DNA of 64,000 bases from Accumulibacter sp036625275 (GTDB lineage Bacteria > Pseudomonadota > Gammaproteobacteria > Burkholderiales > Rhodocyclaceae). Shown here piece by piece: positions 42,554 through 52,608 of the stretch. A program made the position numbers and the translations under genes. Positions within the stretch are counted from its first letter, which is position 1, and every line of letters begins with the position of its first letter. The stretch spans positions 38,295 through 102,294 of the forward strand of contig NZ_JAZKUD010000006.1 of the NCBI RefSeq assembly GCF_036625275.1, in the 5' to 3' direction. A model generated the notes under the pieces. The model saw only the letters and a list, made by a program, of their open reading frames with translations. It made no database searches and was not told the origin of the DNA.

Positions 42554-43816
42554 TCAGAGTGCGCTGTCGTCGAGCTGGCTCACGTCATCCCGGATTTCCT
42601 GATTGGCTTCATGGCGGCCCTTGACGAGCCACATCGCGCCACTGACGAACATGCCGAACAGGGTAATCACCAGGTAGATCGAGATGTTGGCGCGCATCAT
42701 CAGGAAATAAAGACCGGTCATCGCCAGGATCGACAGGTTCTCGTTGAAGTTCTGAACGGCAATCGAGTGTCCGGCACCCATCAGGATATGGCCGCGGTGC
42801 TGCAATAGCGCATTCATCGGCACCACGAAGAAGCCGGAGAGCGCGCCGATCAGGACCAGCAGGGGAATGGCGAGCCACAGGTGATGGACAAAGTTCATCA
42901 CCAGCACGATGATCCCCATGGCGATGCCGAGCGGAATCACGCGCACCGACTTGCGCAGGGTAATCATTCTCGCCGCGCCGGCGGCACCCAGTGCCACGCC
43001 GACGGCGACCACGCCCTGCAGCATGCTCGACTTCGAGAGACCGAGGCCGAGCGCGGTTTCGGCCCATTTGATGACGATGAACTGGAGGGTGGCACCGGCG
43101 CCCCAGAACAGGGTGGTCACCGCCAGCGACACCTGGCCCAGGCGGTCACGCCAGAGCAGTGCCAGGCAATGATTGAACTCGCGCAGCAGATACCAGGGGT
43201 TCTTGTGCAGTACGCGGTGATCGACGCCGGTATCGGGAATATGGAGGTTGAACAGTGCCGCGAGCAGGTAGAGGGCAGCGACAAAGCAGAGCGACATTTC
43301 GCCGATGGTATCGACGCCGGTATCGATGACCGGAAAATCGAGGCTGAGCAGATGATAGGCGACCTCCGGCTGGATCAGGGTGCCGCCGACGACGACGCCG
43401 AGAATGATCGCCCCGACCGTCAGACCCTCGATCCAGCCATTGGCGACCACCAGCAGACGGTGCGGCAGGTATTCCGTGAGGATGCCATACTTGGCCGGTG
43501 AGTAGGCGGCCGCCCCAAGACCGACGACCGCGTAGGCCAGCAAGGGGTGGGCATCCCAGTACATCATCGCGCAGCCGAAGATCTTGATTCCGTTGCTGAT
43601 GAACATGACCCGCCACTTCGGCATGGAGTCGGCAAACCCTCCCACAAAAGCCGCCAGAGCGACATAGGAGACGGTGAAGAAGGTCTTGAGCAGCGGCTCG
43701 TACTCGCTCGGCGCGTGCATTTCGCGCAGGAGCGAGATGGCAACGATGAGCAGGGCATTGTCGGCCAGCGCTGAAAAGAACTGCGCAGCCATGATGATGT
43801 AAAAGCCGAAAGGCAT
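42554..43816 (-). CDS. lplT: lysophospholipid transporter LplT (MFS)
   Basis: 420 aa, about 12 TM helices. MPFGFYIIMAAQFFSALADNALLIVAI followed by LLREMHAPSEYEPLLKTFFTVSYV, and YSPAKYGILTEYLPHRLLVVANGWIEG are the LplT pattern (FSALADNALL, PAKYGILTE). The family imports lysophosphatidylethanolamine across the inner membrane for re-acylation by Aas. No aas gene is adjacent. It starts divergently from the LysR gene with 167 bp between. Confidence 0.88.
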   Translation of the reverse strand: MPFGFYIIMAAQFFSALADNALLIVAISLLREMHAPSEYEPLLKTFFTVSYVALAAFVGGFADSMPKWRVMFISNGIKIFGCAMMYWDAHPLLAYAVVGLGAAAYSPAKYGILTEYLPHRLLVVANGWIEGLTVGAIILGVVVGGTLIQPEVAYHLLSLDFPVIDTGVDTIGEMSLCFVAALYLLAALFNLHIPDTGVDHRVLHKNPWYLLREFNHCLALLWRDRLGQVSLAVTTLFWGAGATLQFIVIKWAETALGLGLSKSSMLQGVVAVGVALGAAGAARMITLRKSVRVIPLGIAMGIIVLVMNFVHHLWLAIPLLVLIGALSGFFVVPMNALLQHRGHILMGAGHSIAVQNFNENLSILAMTGLYFLMMRANISIYLVITLFGMFVSGAMWLVKGRHEANQEIRDDVSQLDDSAL

Positions 43817-43983
43817 TGGATAGTATGATGCCCTGTGGGTTGGGTGTTGGCCTTATACCATGAAAGACGCCAACTTGTTAGCCGCACCGGCGGCCGGGCG
43901 CTGTGCATTGCACCGGCACAGATCTGGCTCGCCGGGCTGTTTTGTGTTTGAATCTGGTTTAAAGGAAAAAGGAGAGATGGCTG

Positions 43984-44886
43984 GTGGCTGATCGTCGACT
44001 ACAGGTATTTCAAGCGGTGGCCAGACACCTTTCCTTTACCAAGGCTGGCGAGACGCTGTACATGACGCAACCGGCCGTGACCTTTCAGATCAAGCAACTC
44101 GAAGAACATTTCAACACCCGTCTGTTCGAGCGCGGCGGCGGGCGAATCTCGCTGACGCCGGCCGGAGACTTGGTGCTCGACTACGCGGAGCGCATCCTGG
44201 GACTGACCAAGGAGCTCGACGTGCGTGTCGCCGAGATGACCGGGCAGATGAGCGGCAGTCTGCTGGTCGGGGCGAGCACGACGATTGCCGAGTTCATGCT
44301 GCCACCGATCCTGGGCGAATTCAACGTCCGTTATCCGCAAGTGCGTGCGCGGCTGACCGTTGCCAACTCGGAAGCGATCAGCAATGCCATTGCCGCCCAT
44401 ACCCTCGACATCGGCCTGATCGAATCAAACACTCACCATGCCAGCCTGCAGTGCGAAATCTGTGGCGATGATGAACTGCAGGTGGTGTGCACGCCCAGTC
44501 ACCCCCTGTCCAAGCGTAGCGAGATCGATGCACGCAGCCTGCTGGGATACGACTACATCGCGCGTGAAGCGGGTTCGGGCACCCGCGAAGTCACCGACGA
44601 CTATTTTCGGGCTTGTGGCGTCGATCCCGAGAAACTCAGGATGCTGATGGAGTTGTCGAGTCCGGAATCCTTGAAGGGCGTAGTGGCGACCGGTCTGGGC
44701 TACTCGATCGTGTCGCGGGCGAGTTTCGAGAAGGAACGGCAACTCGGAACACTCGTCGCCGTGCCGCTGCGACCGCGACTGAAGCGTACCTTGTCGCTGG
44801 TTTATCCGAAAGAGCGCTTCCGCTCCAGAGTGGTCCTCACCTTCGTCGACTTCGCCAGGAACAAGCTGCGCGAGCTGTCTGCCTGA
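43984..44886 (+). CDS. LysR family transcriptional regulator
   Basis: 300 aa from GTG 43984 with AGGAGAG upstream. Winged HTH: RLQVFQAVARHLSFTKAGETLYMTQPAVTFQIKQLEEHFNTRLFER, split. Effector domain LysR_substrate at ~90-295. LysR proteins often control a divergent gene; here that would be lplT. It also sits directly before alr (TGATG overlap). CysB/CysL-like specificity was considered but cannot be shown. Confidence 0.92.
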   Translation: MADRRLQVFQAVARHLSFTKAGETLYMTQPAVTFQIKQLEEHFNTRLFERGGGRISLTPAGDLVLDYAERILGLTKELDVRVAEMTGQMSGSLLVGASTTIAEFMLPPILGEFNVRYPQVRARLTVANSEAISNAIAAHTLDIGLIESNTHHASLQCEICGDDELQVVCTPSHPLSKRSEIDARSLLGYDYIAREAGSGTREVTDDYFRACGVDPEKLRMLMELSSPESLKGVVATGLGYSIVSRASFEKERQLGTLVAVPLRPRLKRTLSLVYPKERFRSRVVLTFVDFARNKLRELSA

Positions 44887-45986
44887 TGCCGCGCCCGATT
44901 GAAGCCCGCATCGATCTGGCGGCGTTGCGTCACAATTACCGGGTCGCGAAAAGGCATGCCGGTGCGGCCAGGGCCTGGGCGGTGGTCAAGGCCAATGCCT
45001 ACGGGCATGGCCTGCTGCGTGCGGCGACAGCGCTCGGCGAGGTCGCCGACGGATTCGCCCTGCTCGACCTCGATGAGGCGATCAGCCTGCGCGAGGCCGG
45101 TATCCGTCAGCCGATTCTCCTGCTCGAAGGTTTCTTTGCTGCGGCCGATCTGGAAATCTGTGCGACGTATGGGCTGAGTGTGGTCATTCATCACCTCGAA
45201 CAGTTGCAGATGCTGCGCCATGCCGCCCTGCCGGTCCCCCTGCCGATCTATCTCAAGCTCGACAGCGGCATGCATCGCCTCGGCCTGTCCGGCGGGCAGA
45301 TTCCGGCCGCGCGCCGCGAACTGGCGGCGCTGGCGGCGGCGACGGCGCCTGCCCCGGTGACCCTGATGACGCACTTTGCCGAAGCCGACGCGGTCGGCGG
45401 TGAGCGCTGCATCAACTGGCAGCTCGAACGCTTTGCCCGCATGCTGGCCGATTGGCCGGAGGCCGCGAGCCTGCCGGTCTCGGTGGCCAACTCGGCTGCC
45501 ATCCTGCGTTACCCGCAGACCGCGTATGCCTGGGTACGGCCGGGGATCATGCTCTATGGCGGCAGCCCGTTCGCCGATCAGGACGCCGCGAGCCTCGACC
45601 TCAAGCCGGTGATGACGCTGCACAGCCGGATTCTGGCGGTGCAGGAAATCGGCATCGGCGAGCGCGTCGGTTACGGCGGCACTTTTGTCGCGCCGCGGCC
45701 GACGCGCGTCGGCGTCGTCGCCTGCGGTTACGCCGACGGTTATCCACGCCATGCGCCCAGCGGCACGCCGATTCTCGTTGCCGGTCAGCAGACACAGACA
45801 CTCGGTCGAGTGTCGATGGACATGCTCGCCTGCGACCTGACCGATCTGCCGGGCGCCGACGTCGGCAGCCCGGTGGTCCTCTGGGGCGAGGGTCTGCCGG
45901 CCGACGCGGTGGCGGCAGCTGCACAGACCATCAGCTACGAGCTGTTCTGTGCGCTGGCACGGCGCGTTCCGGTGGTCGAAACCTGA
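44886..45986 (+). CDS. alr: alanine racemase
   Basis: 366 aa from ATG 44886, overlapping the LysR stop by one base. PLP lysine in AWAVVKANAYGHG (Lys near 35), LKLDSGMHRLGL, RPGIMLYGGSP, and the second catalytic residue region in VGYGGTFVAPRPTRVGVV...GYADGYPR with VSMDMLACDLTDLP. It makes D-alanine for peptidoglycan. It is followed after 2 bp by radA, so both may share one transcript. Confidence 0.96.
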   Translation: MPRPIEARIDLAALRHNYRVAKRHAGAARAWAVVKANAYGHGLLRAATALGEVADGFALLDLDEAISLREAGIRQPILLLEGFFAAADLEICATYGLSVVIHHLEQLQMLRHAALPVPLPIYLKLDSGMHRLGLSGGQIPAARRELAALAAATAPAPVTLMTHFAEADAVGGERCINWQLERFARMLADWPEAASLPVSVANSAAILRYPQTAYAWVRPGIMLYGGSPFADQDAASLDLKPVMTLHSRILAVQEIGIGERVGYGGTFVAPRPTRVGVVACGYADGYPRHAPSGTPILVAGQQTQTLGRVSMDMLACDLTDLPGADVGSPVVLWGEGLPADAVAAAAQTISYELFCALARRVPVVET

Positions 45987-45988
45987 GC

Positions 45989-47371
<1,383 letters not shown>

Positions 47372-47423
47372 AGGGCGCTCGACGCCGTCGTGGGGAGGGT
47401 TCACGGAAACCGACTTTTCTCTC

Positions 47424-48368
47424 TTGCGGAAGGGGCACGAAGATCTTGAAGGTTTCCACCTTACCCGAGTGGATCAACGGGTGCAGACACTGACTCCTTT
47501 CCGCTGCGAGCGGGTGGTGATCAATCGCCTCGCTTACAACGTGCGCCATTGGGGTCCGGACGATGCGCCGCTGCTGCTGATGCTGCATGGCTGGATGGAT
47601 TCTTCGGCCAGCTTTCAGTTCACGGTCGATGCGCTCCGTCACGCGTGGCATGTGGTGGCGCCGGACTGGCGTGGCTATGGGCAAAGCGAATGGCTGAACC
47701 GCCGCTATTGGTTCGCCGATTACTACGCTGACCTCGATGCGCTGCTTGATCGTTATAGCCCCGGTGCGCCGGCACGCATCGTCGGCCACAGCATGGGTGG
47801 TGGGGTGGCGAGCATCTACGGCGGTGCCCGGCCGGATCGGATCGCCGGCCTGCTGATGGTCGATTTCCTGGGCCTGCAGCCAAACGCAATCGACGAAGCG
47901 CCCGGCCGCATCCGCGCATGGCTCGACCATGCGCGCGGGACACCGAAGCTGCGCGCCTACGCCAGCCGCGAGCAGCTTGCTGCGCGACTGCTGCAGTTCA
48001 ACCCGCGCCTCCTCCCCGAGCGGGCCGCGTTTCTGGCGACGCATTGCGCAACCGAGCTGCCCGACGGGCAGTATGTCGTTGCTTGCGACCCCTGGCACAA
48101 GATTCCCTCGCCCCACCTCTACCGGATCGAGGAAGTCATGGCCTGCTGGCGGGCGATGACTGCCCCCGTCCTGCTGGTGACGGCCGACGAAGGCTATGTG
48201 CAGCAGCGCTTCGGCAAGTCTCCCGACGAGCTGCAACGACGAATGAACTGCTTCGCGAAGGGAAGCGTCGCCCGCATTGACGATTGCGGGCACAACGTGC
48301 AGCACGATCGGCCGGAAATGCTGGCCGGGTTGATCGAATCGTTTTTCGCAACCGTGCCAGGCTGCTAG
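47424..48368 (+). CDS. alpha/beta hydrolase
   Basis: 314 aa if started at a TTG (47424); a GTG at 47481 would give a 295-aa protein and is a better N-terminus by homology to other hydrolases. Motifs: oxyanion HGWMDSSASF, APDWRGYGQS, nucleophile elbow GHSMGGG (Ser), and catalytic His in IDDCGHNVQHDRPE. The substrate is not predictable. Its 3' end overlaps the convergent pcm by 4 bp. Confidence 0.88.
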   Translation: MRKGHEDLEGFHLTRVDQRVQTLTPFRCERVVINRLAYNVRHWGPDDAPLLLMLHGWMDSSASFQFTVDALRHAWHVVAPDWRGYGQSEWLNRRYWFADYYADLDALLDRYSPGAPARIVGHSMGGGVASIYGGARPDRIAGLLMVDFLGLQPNAIDEAPGRIRAWLDHARGTPKLRAYASREQLAARLLQFNPRLLPERAAFLATHCATELPDGQYVVACDPWHKIPSPHLYRIEEVMACWRAMTAPVLLVTADEGYVQQRFGKSPDELQRRMNCFAKGSVARIDDCGHNVQHDRPEMLAGLIESFFATVPGC

Positions 48369-49147
48369 CGGCGGCTGGCGGTGCCGGTCATTGGTACGAA
48401 GCGCACCGGCAGGATGGCTTCGCGCTGCAGCGTCTGTCCCCGTTTCCGCAGCAGATACAGGTTCTGATCCTCGAGTTCTCCGACCGGAATGATCATGCGA
48501 CCGCCTTCCCTGAGCTGGTCGATCAGCGGCTGCGGCACGTGATCGGGGGCGCAGGTGACGATGATGGCGTCGAAAGGTGCCGCTTCCGGCCAACCCAGGT
48601 AACCATCGCCGTGCCGCACGCTGACATTGCCGTAGCCGAGTCTGGCCAGATCGGCCTGCGCCCGGATGGCGAGCGGCTCGACGATTTCGATGCTGTACAC
48701 GGCACGCACCAGACCCGCCAGGATAGCCGCCTGGTAACCCGAGCCAGTGCCGATTTCCAGCACCCGGTCGGTCGCTTGCGGTCCCAGTTTCTCGGTCATG
48801 AAGGCAACCACGTAGGGCTGTGAGATGGTCTGGGCATAGCCGATCGGCAGTGGCCGGTCATCGTACGCGTAGCGCCTGAGTCTGGCCGGAACGAACTCAT
48901 GTCGTGGCACCGTGGCCATCGCCTTGAGCACCTCGGGATGGCTGATGCCGCGCGTCCTCAACTGTTCTGCGACCATGCGCGTTCGCGCACGGTTGTAGTC
49001 CATGTCGGCGGCTTCGACGGCATGAGTGGCAAAGAACAGGGCGGACAGGAGTGTCCGCCACGGCGCCGTGAAATGTCGCCGCTGCTGTGGCGCTTGCCAG
49101 GGCAGCGTTGCCGGACCCGGTGCCGGTGGATGCGTATTTTCGGACAT
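48365..49147 (-). CDS. pcm: exported protein-L-isoaspartate O-methyltransferase
   Basis: 260 aa from ATG 49147 (GGGAG upstream). An N-terminal extension with a hydrophobic stretch LLSALFFATHAVEAAD suggests a signal peptide or anchor, which is unusual for the cytoplasmic E. coli enzyme. Core: MVAEQLRTRGISHPEVLKAM, PRHEFVP, PIGYAQTISQPYVVAFMTE, and SAM site VLEIGTGSGYQAAILA, plus FDAIIVTCAPDHVPQPL. It repairs isoaspartyl residues. Exported homologues occur in several betaproteobacteria. Confidence 0.92.
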   Translation of the reverse strand: MSENTHPPAPGPATLPWQAPQQRRHFTAPWRTLLSALFFATHAVEAADMDYNRARTRMVAEQLRTRGISHPEVLKAMATVPRHEFVPARLRRYAYDDRPLPIGYAQTISQPYVVAFMTEKLGPQATDRVLEIGTGSGYQAAILAGLVRAVYSIEIVEPLAIRAQADLARLGYGNVSVRHGDGYLGWPEAAPFDAIIVTCAPDHVPQPLIDQLREGGRMIIPVGELEDQNLYLLRKRGQTLQREAILPVRFVPMTGTASRR

Positions 49148-49383
49148 CACGATCTCCCAAGAACGGTACTGGTGGCGCAGGATGATCCACCGCGGGCGGC
49201 AATCGAACACACCCTGCACTCGGCGCGGACGAGCCGGCGATTGCAGCCTGTCGTCTGATTTGAGTATAGGTTCCCGGCAAGGCTTATGTCATCATACCTC
49301 TTCCGCAGTACCGGCAGGCTTTGCAGACTGTCCGGATTCTTTCACCCGCGCTGCCACGGCGGCATCGTTTCCGAGTTCCTCTG

Positions 49384-50271
49384 ATGGTTCCACCTGTTCC
49401 CGGCACAGGCACGCGTCTTGGCGGTTTCGTCTGTATCGTCGCTTCGGCGGCTGGTTTCGGAGCCATGCCGATCTTTGCCAAGCTGGCTTACGCCGAGAGT
49501 GTCGATTTGCCAAGCATGTTGTTCCTGCGTTTCGCGCTGGCTGGTCTGATGATGGCCTTGCTGATGCGCGTACGCGGGATGGTGTGGCCAAGCGGCCGTA
49601 ATCTGCTGCTGCTGGTGGCGATGGGTGGGGTTGGCTACGTCGCCCAGTCGTTCTGCTACTTCGCCGCCCTGCAGTATGCAACGGCCAGCCTGACGGCACT
49701 GCTGCTTTACCTCTATCCGGCGATCGTCACCGTGCTGTCGGCGCTGCTGGTGCGGCGGCGACTGTCGCCGCTGCGCCTGTTGGCGGTGGTGGCGGCGCTG
49801 TTCGGTACCGGTCTTGCTGTGGGTGGCAGCCTTGCCGGCAGTGTTCCTGGCATTCTGCTTGGAATCGGGGCGGCGTTGATCTACTCGGTCTATATCCTGG
49901 TTGGCGAGCGCGTCACGCCGCTGGTCGGGGCGATGCCGTCGGCAACGGTGATCATGCTTGCGGCGGCGTGGGTGTTCGGGCTGGTCGTGCTGGCGCGCGG
50001 CGCGGCTTTCCCCGTATCGCCGGTGGCCTGGGCGGCCGTCGGCGGTATCGCGCTGTTCTCGACGGTGGTGGCGATGATCACCTTCTTTGCCGGCATGGCG
50101 CGGCTGGGTGCGGCCGATGCGGCGACGCTGTCGACGCTGGAACCGGTGGTTACGGTGATTCTGGCCGCGATCTTCCTTGGCGAGGCAATCGGCGGTTGGC
50201 AGATCGCCGGGGGTGCGATCATCCTCGCCGCAGTCGTCGTGCTGGCGCGCTCGGGCGCGGAGCCGCGCTAG
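49384..50271 (+). CDS. EamA/DMT family transporter
   Basis: 295 aa with ~10 TM helices in two EamA repeats (GFVCIVASAAGFGAMPIFAKLAYAE..., and GILLGIGAALIYSVYILVGERVTP). The end ATLSTLEPVVTVILAAIFLGEAIGG is the family's second-repeat signature. Substrates of this family are metabolites or amino acids and cannot be inferred. Its stop overlaps the convergent hydrolase by 4 bp. Starts before 49384 lack support. Confidence 0.9.
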   Translation: MVPPVPGTGTRLGGFVCIVASAAGFGAMPIFAKLAYAESVDLPSMLFLRFALAGLMMALLMRVRGMVWPSGRNLLLLVAMGGVGYVAQSFCYFAALQYATASLTALLLYLYPAIVTVLSALLVRRRLSPLRLLAVVAALFGTGLAVGGSLAGSVPGILLGIGAALIYSVYILVGERVTPLVGAMPSATVIMLAAAWVFGLVVLARGAAFPVSPVAWAAVGGIALFSTVVAMITFFAGMARLGAADAATLSTLEPVVTVILAAIFLGEAIGGWQIAGGAIILAAVVVLARSGAEPR

Positions 50272-51098
50272 CGGGCCTGGCCGGCGGCGTTCGCCGGGCT
50301 GACGAGGAAGTTCAGGAGGTGCTCGACGACTGCTTGCGGCTGTTCGTTCATCATGGCGTGTCCGCAGTCGGGAATCTCGGCGCGCAGCACCTGGCGCAGA
50401 GCCGATTGCAGCGCCGGCAGGTTGCGGCGTGGCGTCATGCGGTCGCGGCACGCGACCAGCAACAGGGTCGGGCAAGCGACTCTGGCGGCGGCCTCGAGGC
50501 CGCGCACATAGTGGTTGCAGTTGGCGAGATCAATCGCCAGCGTGCCCGGCGGGCTTCGGCGCATGATTGCCAGCGTCACGCCGGGTCCCCAGATGCCGTG
50601 ACCGGTACCGCCGGTAAGTTGGAACCGTTGGGTCAGCGAATACTCGTTCATCATTCGAAGGACGCTGTCGGGATGAGCTGCGGCGCAGCTGAGCAAGACC
50701 TCGGCCACCGGCATCGGTGCTGAGGTACCGAGCAGCGCCAGCCGGTGCACACGTTGCGGATGGCGCGCGGCGCACTCGAGTGCAATCAGCGAGCCCATCG
50801 AATGCCCAACCAGAATCGCCTGTTCGACAGCGGCGGCATCGAGCAGTCGCACCAGCCAGTCGGCGAGTGCCTCGATGCTGCGCAAGGGTGGTCCGCTGGA
50901 GAGGCCGTGCCCAGGCAGGTCGGGAACGAGCACCGCGCAGCCGGCAGCGGCCAGACCGCCGGCGACCTGCTGCCAGGCGTCGCGATCATTGGCGGCCCCG
51001 TGGATCAGCAGCAGCGGCAGCCAGCGCGAGCACGCCGGGTCGAATGGCCGGCCGCCAGTGCTCAGGCAGCAGCGGTGGCCAGCGACGGTCAGTTGCAT
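50268..51098 (-). CDS. alpha/beta hydrolase (BioH/MhpC-like)
   Basis: 276 aa. Oxyanion LLLIHGAANDRDAW, VPDLPGHGLSSG, nucleophile GHSMGSLIAL, catalytic Asp in LLVACRDRMTP, and His in IPDCGHAMMNEQP complete the triad. It could be a carboxylesterase; there is no biotin cluster nearby that would support BioH. It begins 31 bp downstream of the YdcH-like gene and may be co-transcribed. Confidence 0.88.
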   Translation of the reverse strand: MQLTVAGHRCCLSTGGRPFDPACSRWLPLLLIHGAANDRDAWQQVAGGLAAAGCAVLVPDLPGHGLSSGPPLRSIEALADWLVRLLDAAAVEQAILVGHSMGSLIALECAARHPQRVHRLALLGTSAPMPVAEVLLSCAAAHPDSVLRMMNEYSLTQRFQLTGGTGHGIWGPGVTLAIMRRSPPGTLAIDLANCNHYVRGLEAAARVACPTLLLVACRDRMTPRRNLPALQSALRQVLRAEIPDCGHAMMNEQPQAVVEHLLNFLVSPANAAGQAR

Positions 51099-51129
51099 AC
51101 GCGTCTTGTCAGCATGGCGGGTCGCCGGA

Positions 51130-51339
51130 TCAGGCTCGGTCTTCCGGCTCGATCAGGTGCTCGAGAAGCGCAATGCGGTCCTTGAGCAGCAGCTTGCGTT
51201 TCTTGAGACGTCGGACCAGGATGTCGTCGGGTGGCGGGTTCTGCGTCAGGTGATCGATCACCTGGCCGAGATCGTGATGTTCGATCCGTAATTCTTGCAG
51301 GGTGACGCGGTTTGCAGTGATCTGTTCTTCGGTCAGCAT
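51130..51339 (-). CDS. YdcH family protein (DUF465)
   Basis: 69 aa helical hairpin: LTEEQITANRVTLQELRIEHHDLGQVI in the first helix, then ILVRRLKKRKLLLKDRIALLEH, the DUF465 signature ending in a K-K-x-K-L-x-L-K-D-x-I. Function unknown. It sits divergent from the 106-aa gene, with a 316-bp spacer. Confidence 0.88.
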   Translation of the reverse strand: MLTEEQITANRVTLQELRIEHHDLGQVIDHLTQNPPPDDILVRRLKKRKLLLKDRIALLEHLIEPEDRA

Positions 51340-51655
51340 GATTGGCGATATCCCCGGGTGGTGAGTCGGATGAACCGGTCAAGGCTTGCCGCGCCCAGTG
51401 GACGAGCATGCCAGAAACGACGGTGAGTCAGGTTCCGCGCATTTGCCGGGCGATCACGACTGCGAGATGGCGGCGGCGAAAAGGCTTGACCCGGAGGCTA
51501 TGGTAGGCGCGCCAACGACAAAAAACAACGGCGGCGCGATTGATTGCCGCCCTCAATAACTTGCCATGCACGCTTGGGACTTGCAGCCTGGAGTGCTTTT
51601 GCGAATAGAATAGAGGATGCATTGGTAACTTTGAGACACCGCCGGGAGGAGGCAG
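51340..51655. other. divergent spacer upstream of the 106-aa gene
   Basis: 316 bp without a credible gene. A -10-like TAGAAT near 51607 with TTGCAG about 19 bp upstream may drive the rightward gene, and GGAGG lies 6 nt before its ATG. Nothing else is evident. Confidence 0.4.
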
Positions 51656-51976
51656 ATGGTTTACCACATTATCGTTTCGTTTGGGCGGGAGAGACAGTAC
51701 GAGTTCAAGTTCTCCCATACCGAACTGGCCGTCGGTTCTCCCGAAGAAGCACGCCGCTGGTTTGACAAGGAATTTGCCGACCTTGAATGCGAACCCAGCA
51801 ATCCGATGGGCAAGGTATTGATCATCGACAAGATTCTCAATGTTGCCCGGTACGGCGGTGAGCAGCGCTTCATCGACGGCAAGGACTGGGCGACCCGTTT
51901 TGCCCGTTACACAGCACTGGCCCTGGGGCGCGATACCGTGCGCATCGATGTCGCCGCTTTCAATATCGGCTACTGA
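51656..51976 (+). CDS. conserved hypothetical protein (106 aa)
   Basis: 106 aa with a strong ribosome site (GGAGG). MVYHIIVSFGRERQYEFKFSHTELA, SPEEARRWFDKEFADLE, then GKVLIIDKILNVARYGGEQRF. No domain was recognised. The mixed beta/alpha pattern with a Phe/Arg-rich start suggests a small soluble protein. It overlaps the likely greB start by 29 bp, so it is transcriptionally linked to greB. Confidence 0.75.
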   Translation: MVYHIIVSFGRERQYEFKFSHTELAVGSPEEARRWFDKEFADLECEPSNPMGKVLIIDKILNVARYGGEQRFIDGKDWATRFARYTALALGRDTVRIDVAAFNIGY

Positions 51977-52481
51977 TCCCATACGGCAGTTGCCGGAAGG
52001 GACTCGCAACTACATTACCCCGGGCGGGCACGCGCGCATCCGTGCGGAGCTTGAGCAGTTGTTGCGCGTCGAGCGCCCGCAGGTCGTGTCCGTCGTGCAA
52101 TGGGCGGCAGCGAACGGTGACCGCTCCGAGAACGCCGACTACATTTATGGCAAGCGGCGGCTGCGCGAGATCGATCGGCGCATCCGCTTTCTGACCAAAC
52201 GCCTCGATCTCGCTGAGATTGTCGATCCGCTGACGCGGGCGAACAGTGATCAGGTTTTCTTTGGTGCGACGGTGACCCTCTGTGACCCGCAGGGACTTGA
52301 AAGTACCTACCAAATCGTCGGCGTGGACGAGACCGACTTCGCGCGCGGACGCATCAGCTGGGTGTCGCCATTGGCGCGCGCGCTGCTCAAGTCACGGGCG
52401 GGCGATACGGTTCGTTTTCAGAGCCCGGCCGGCTGGCGCGAGGTCGAAGTGCTCTGTGTCGAGTATCTGAGCATCGACTGA
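51948..52481 (+). CDS. greB: transcription elongation factor GreB
   Basis: 177 aa from ATG 51948. GreB coiled coil EQLLRVERPQVVSVVQWAAANGDRSENADYIYGKRRLREIDRRI (in parts) with the acidic tip NGDRSENADY, then the FKBP-like C-domain FFGATVTLCDP, SWVSPLARALLKSRAGDTVRFQSPAG. It rescues backtracked RNA polymerase. The start could be slightly further in, because the first ~12 residues overlap the upstream gene. Confidence 0.94.
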   Translation: MSPLSISATDPIRQLPEGTRNYITPGGHARIRAELEQLLRVERPQVVSVVQWAAANGDRSENADYIYGKRRLREIDRRIRFLTKRLDLAEIVDPLTRANSDQVFFGATVTLCDPQGLESTYQIVGVDETDFARGRISWVSPLARALLKSRAGDTVRFQSPAGWREVEVLCVEYLSID

Positions 52482-52608
52482 GCGATCCTGGCGACGCCGG
52501 CGATCTTGCCGCCAGGGCTTGAAATCGCAAACTTTGTCCCCACTTGCGGCTGCATTGCGCCGGTCTGGCGCGGCCATTCTTTTTTCAACGTTTTTCACGG
52601 AGTCTCGC

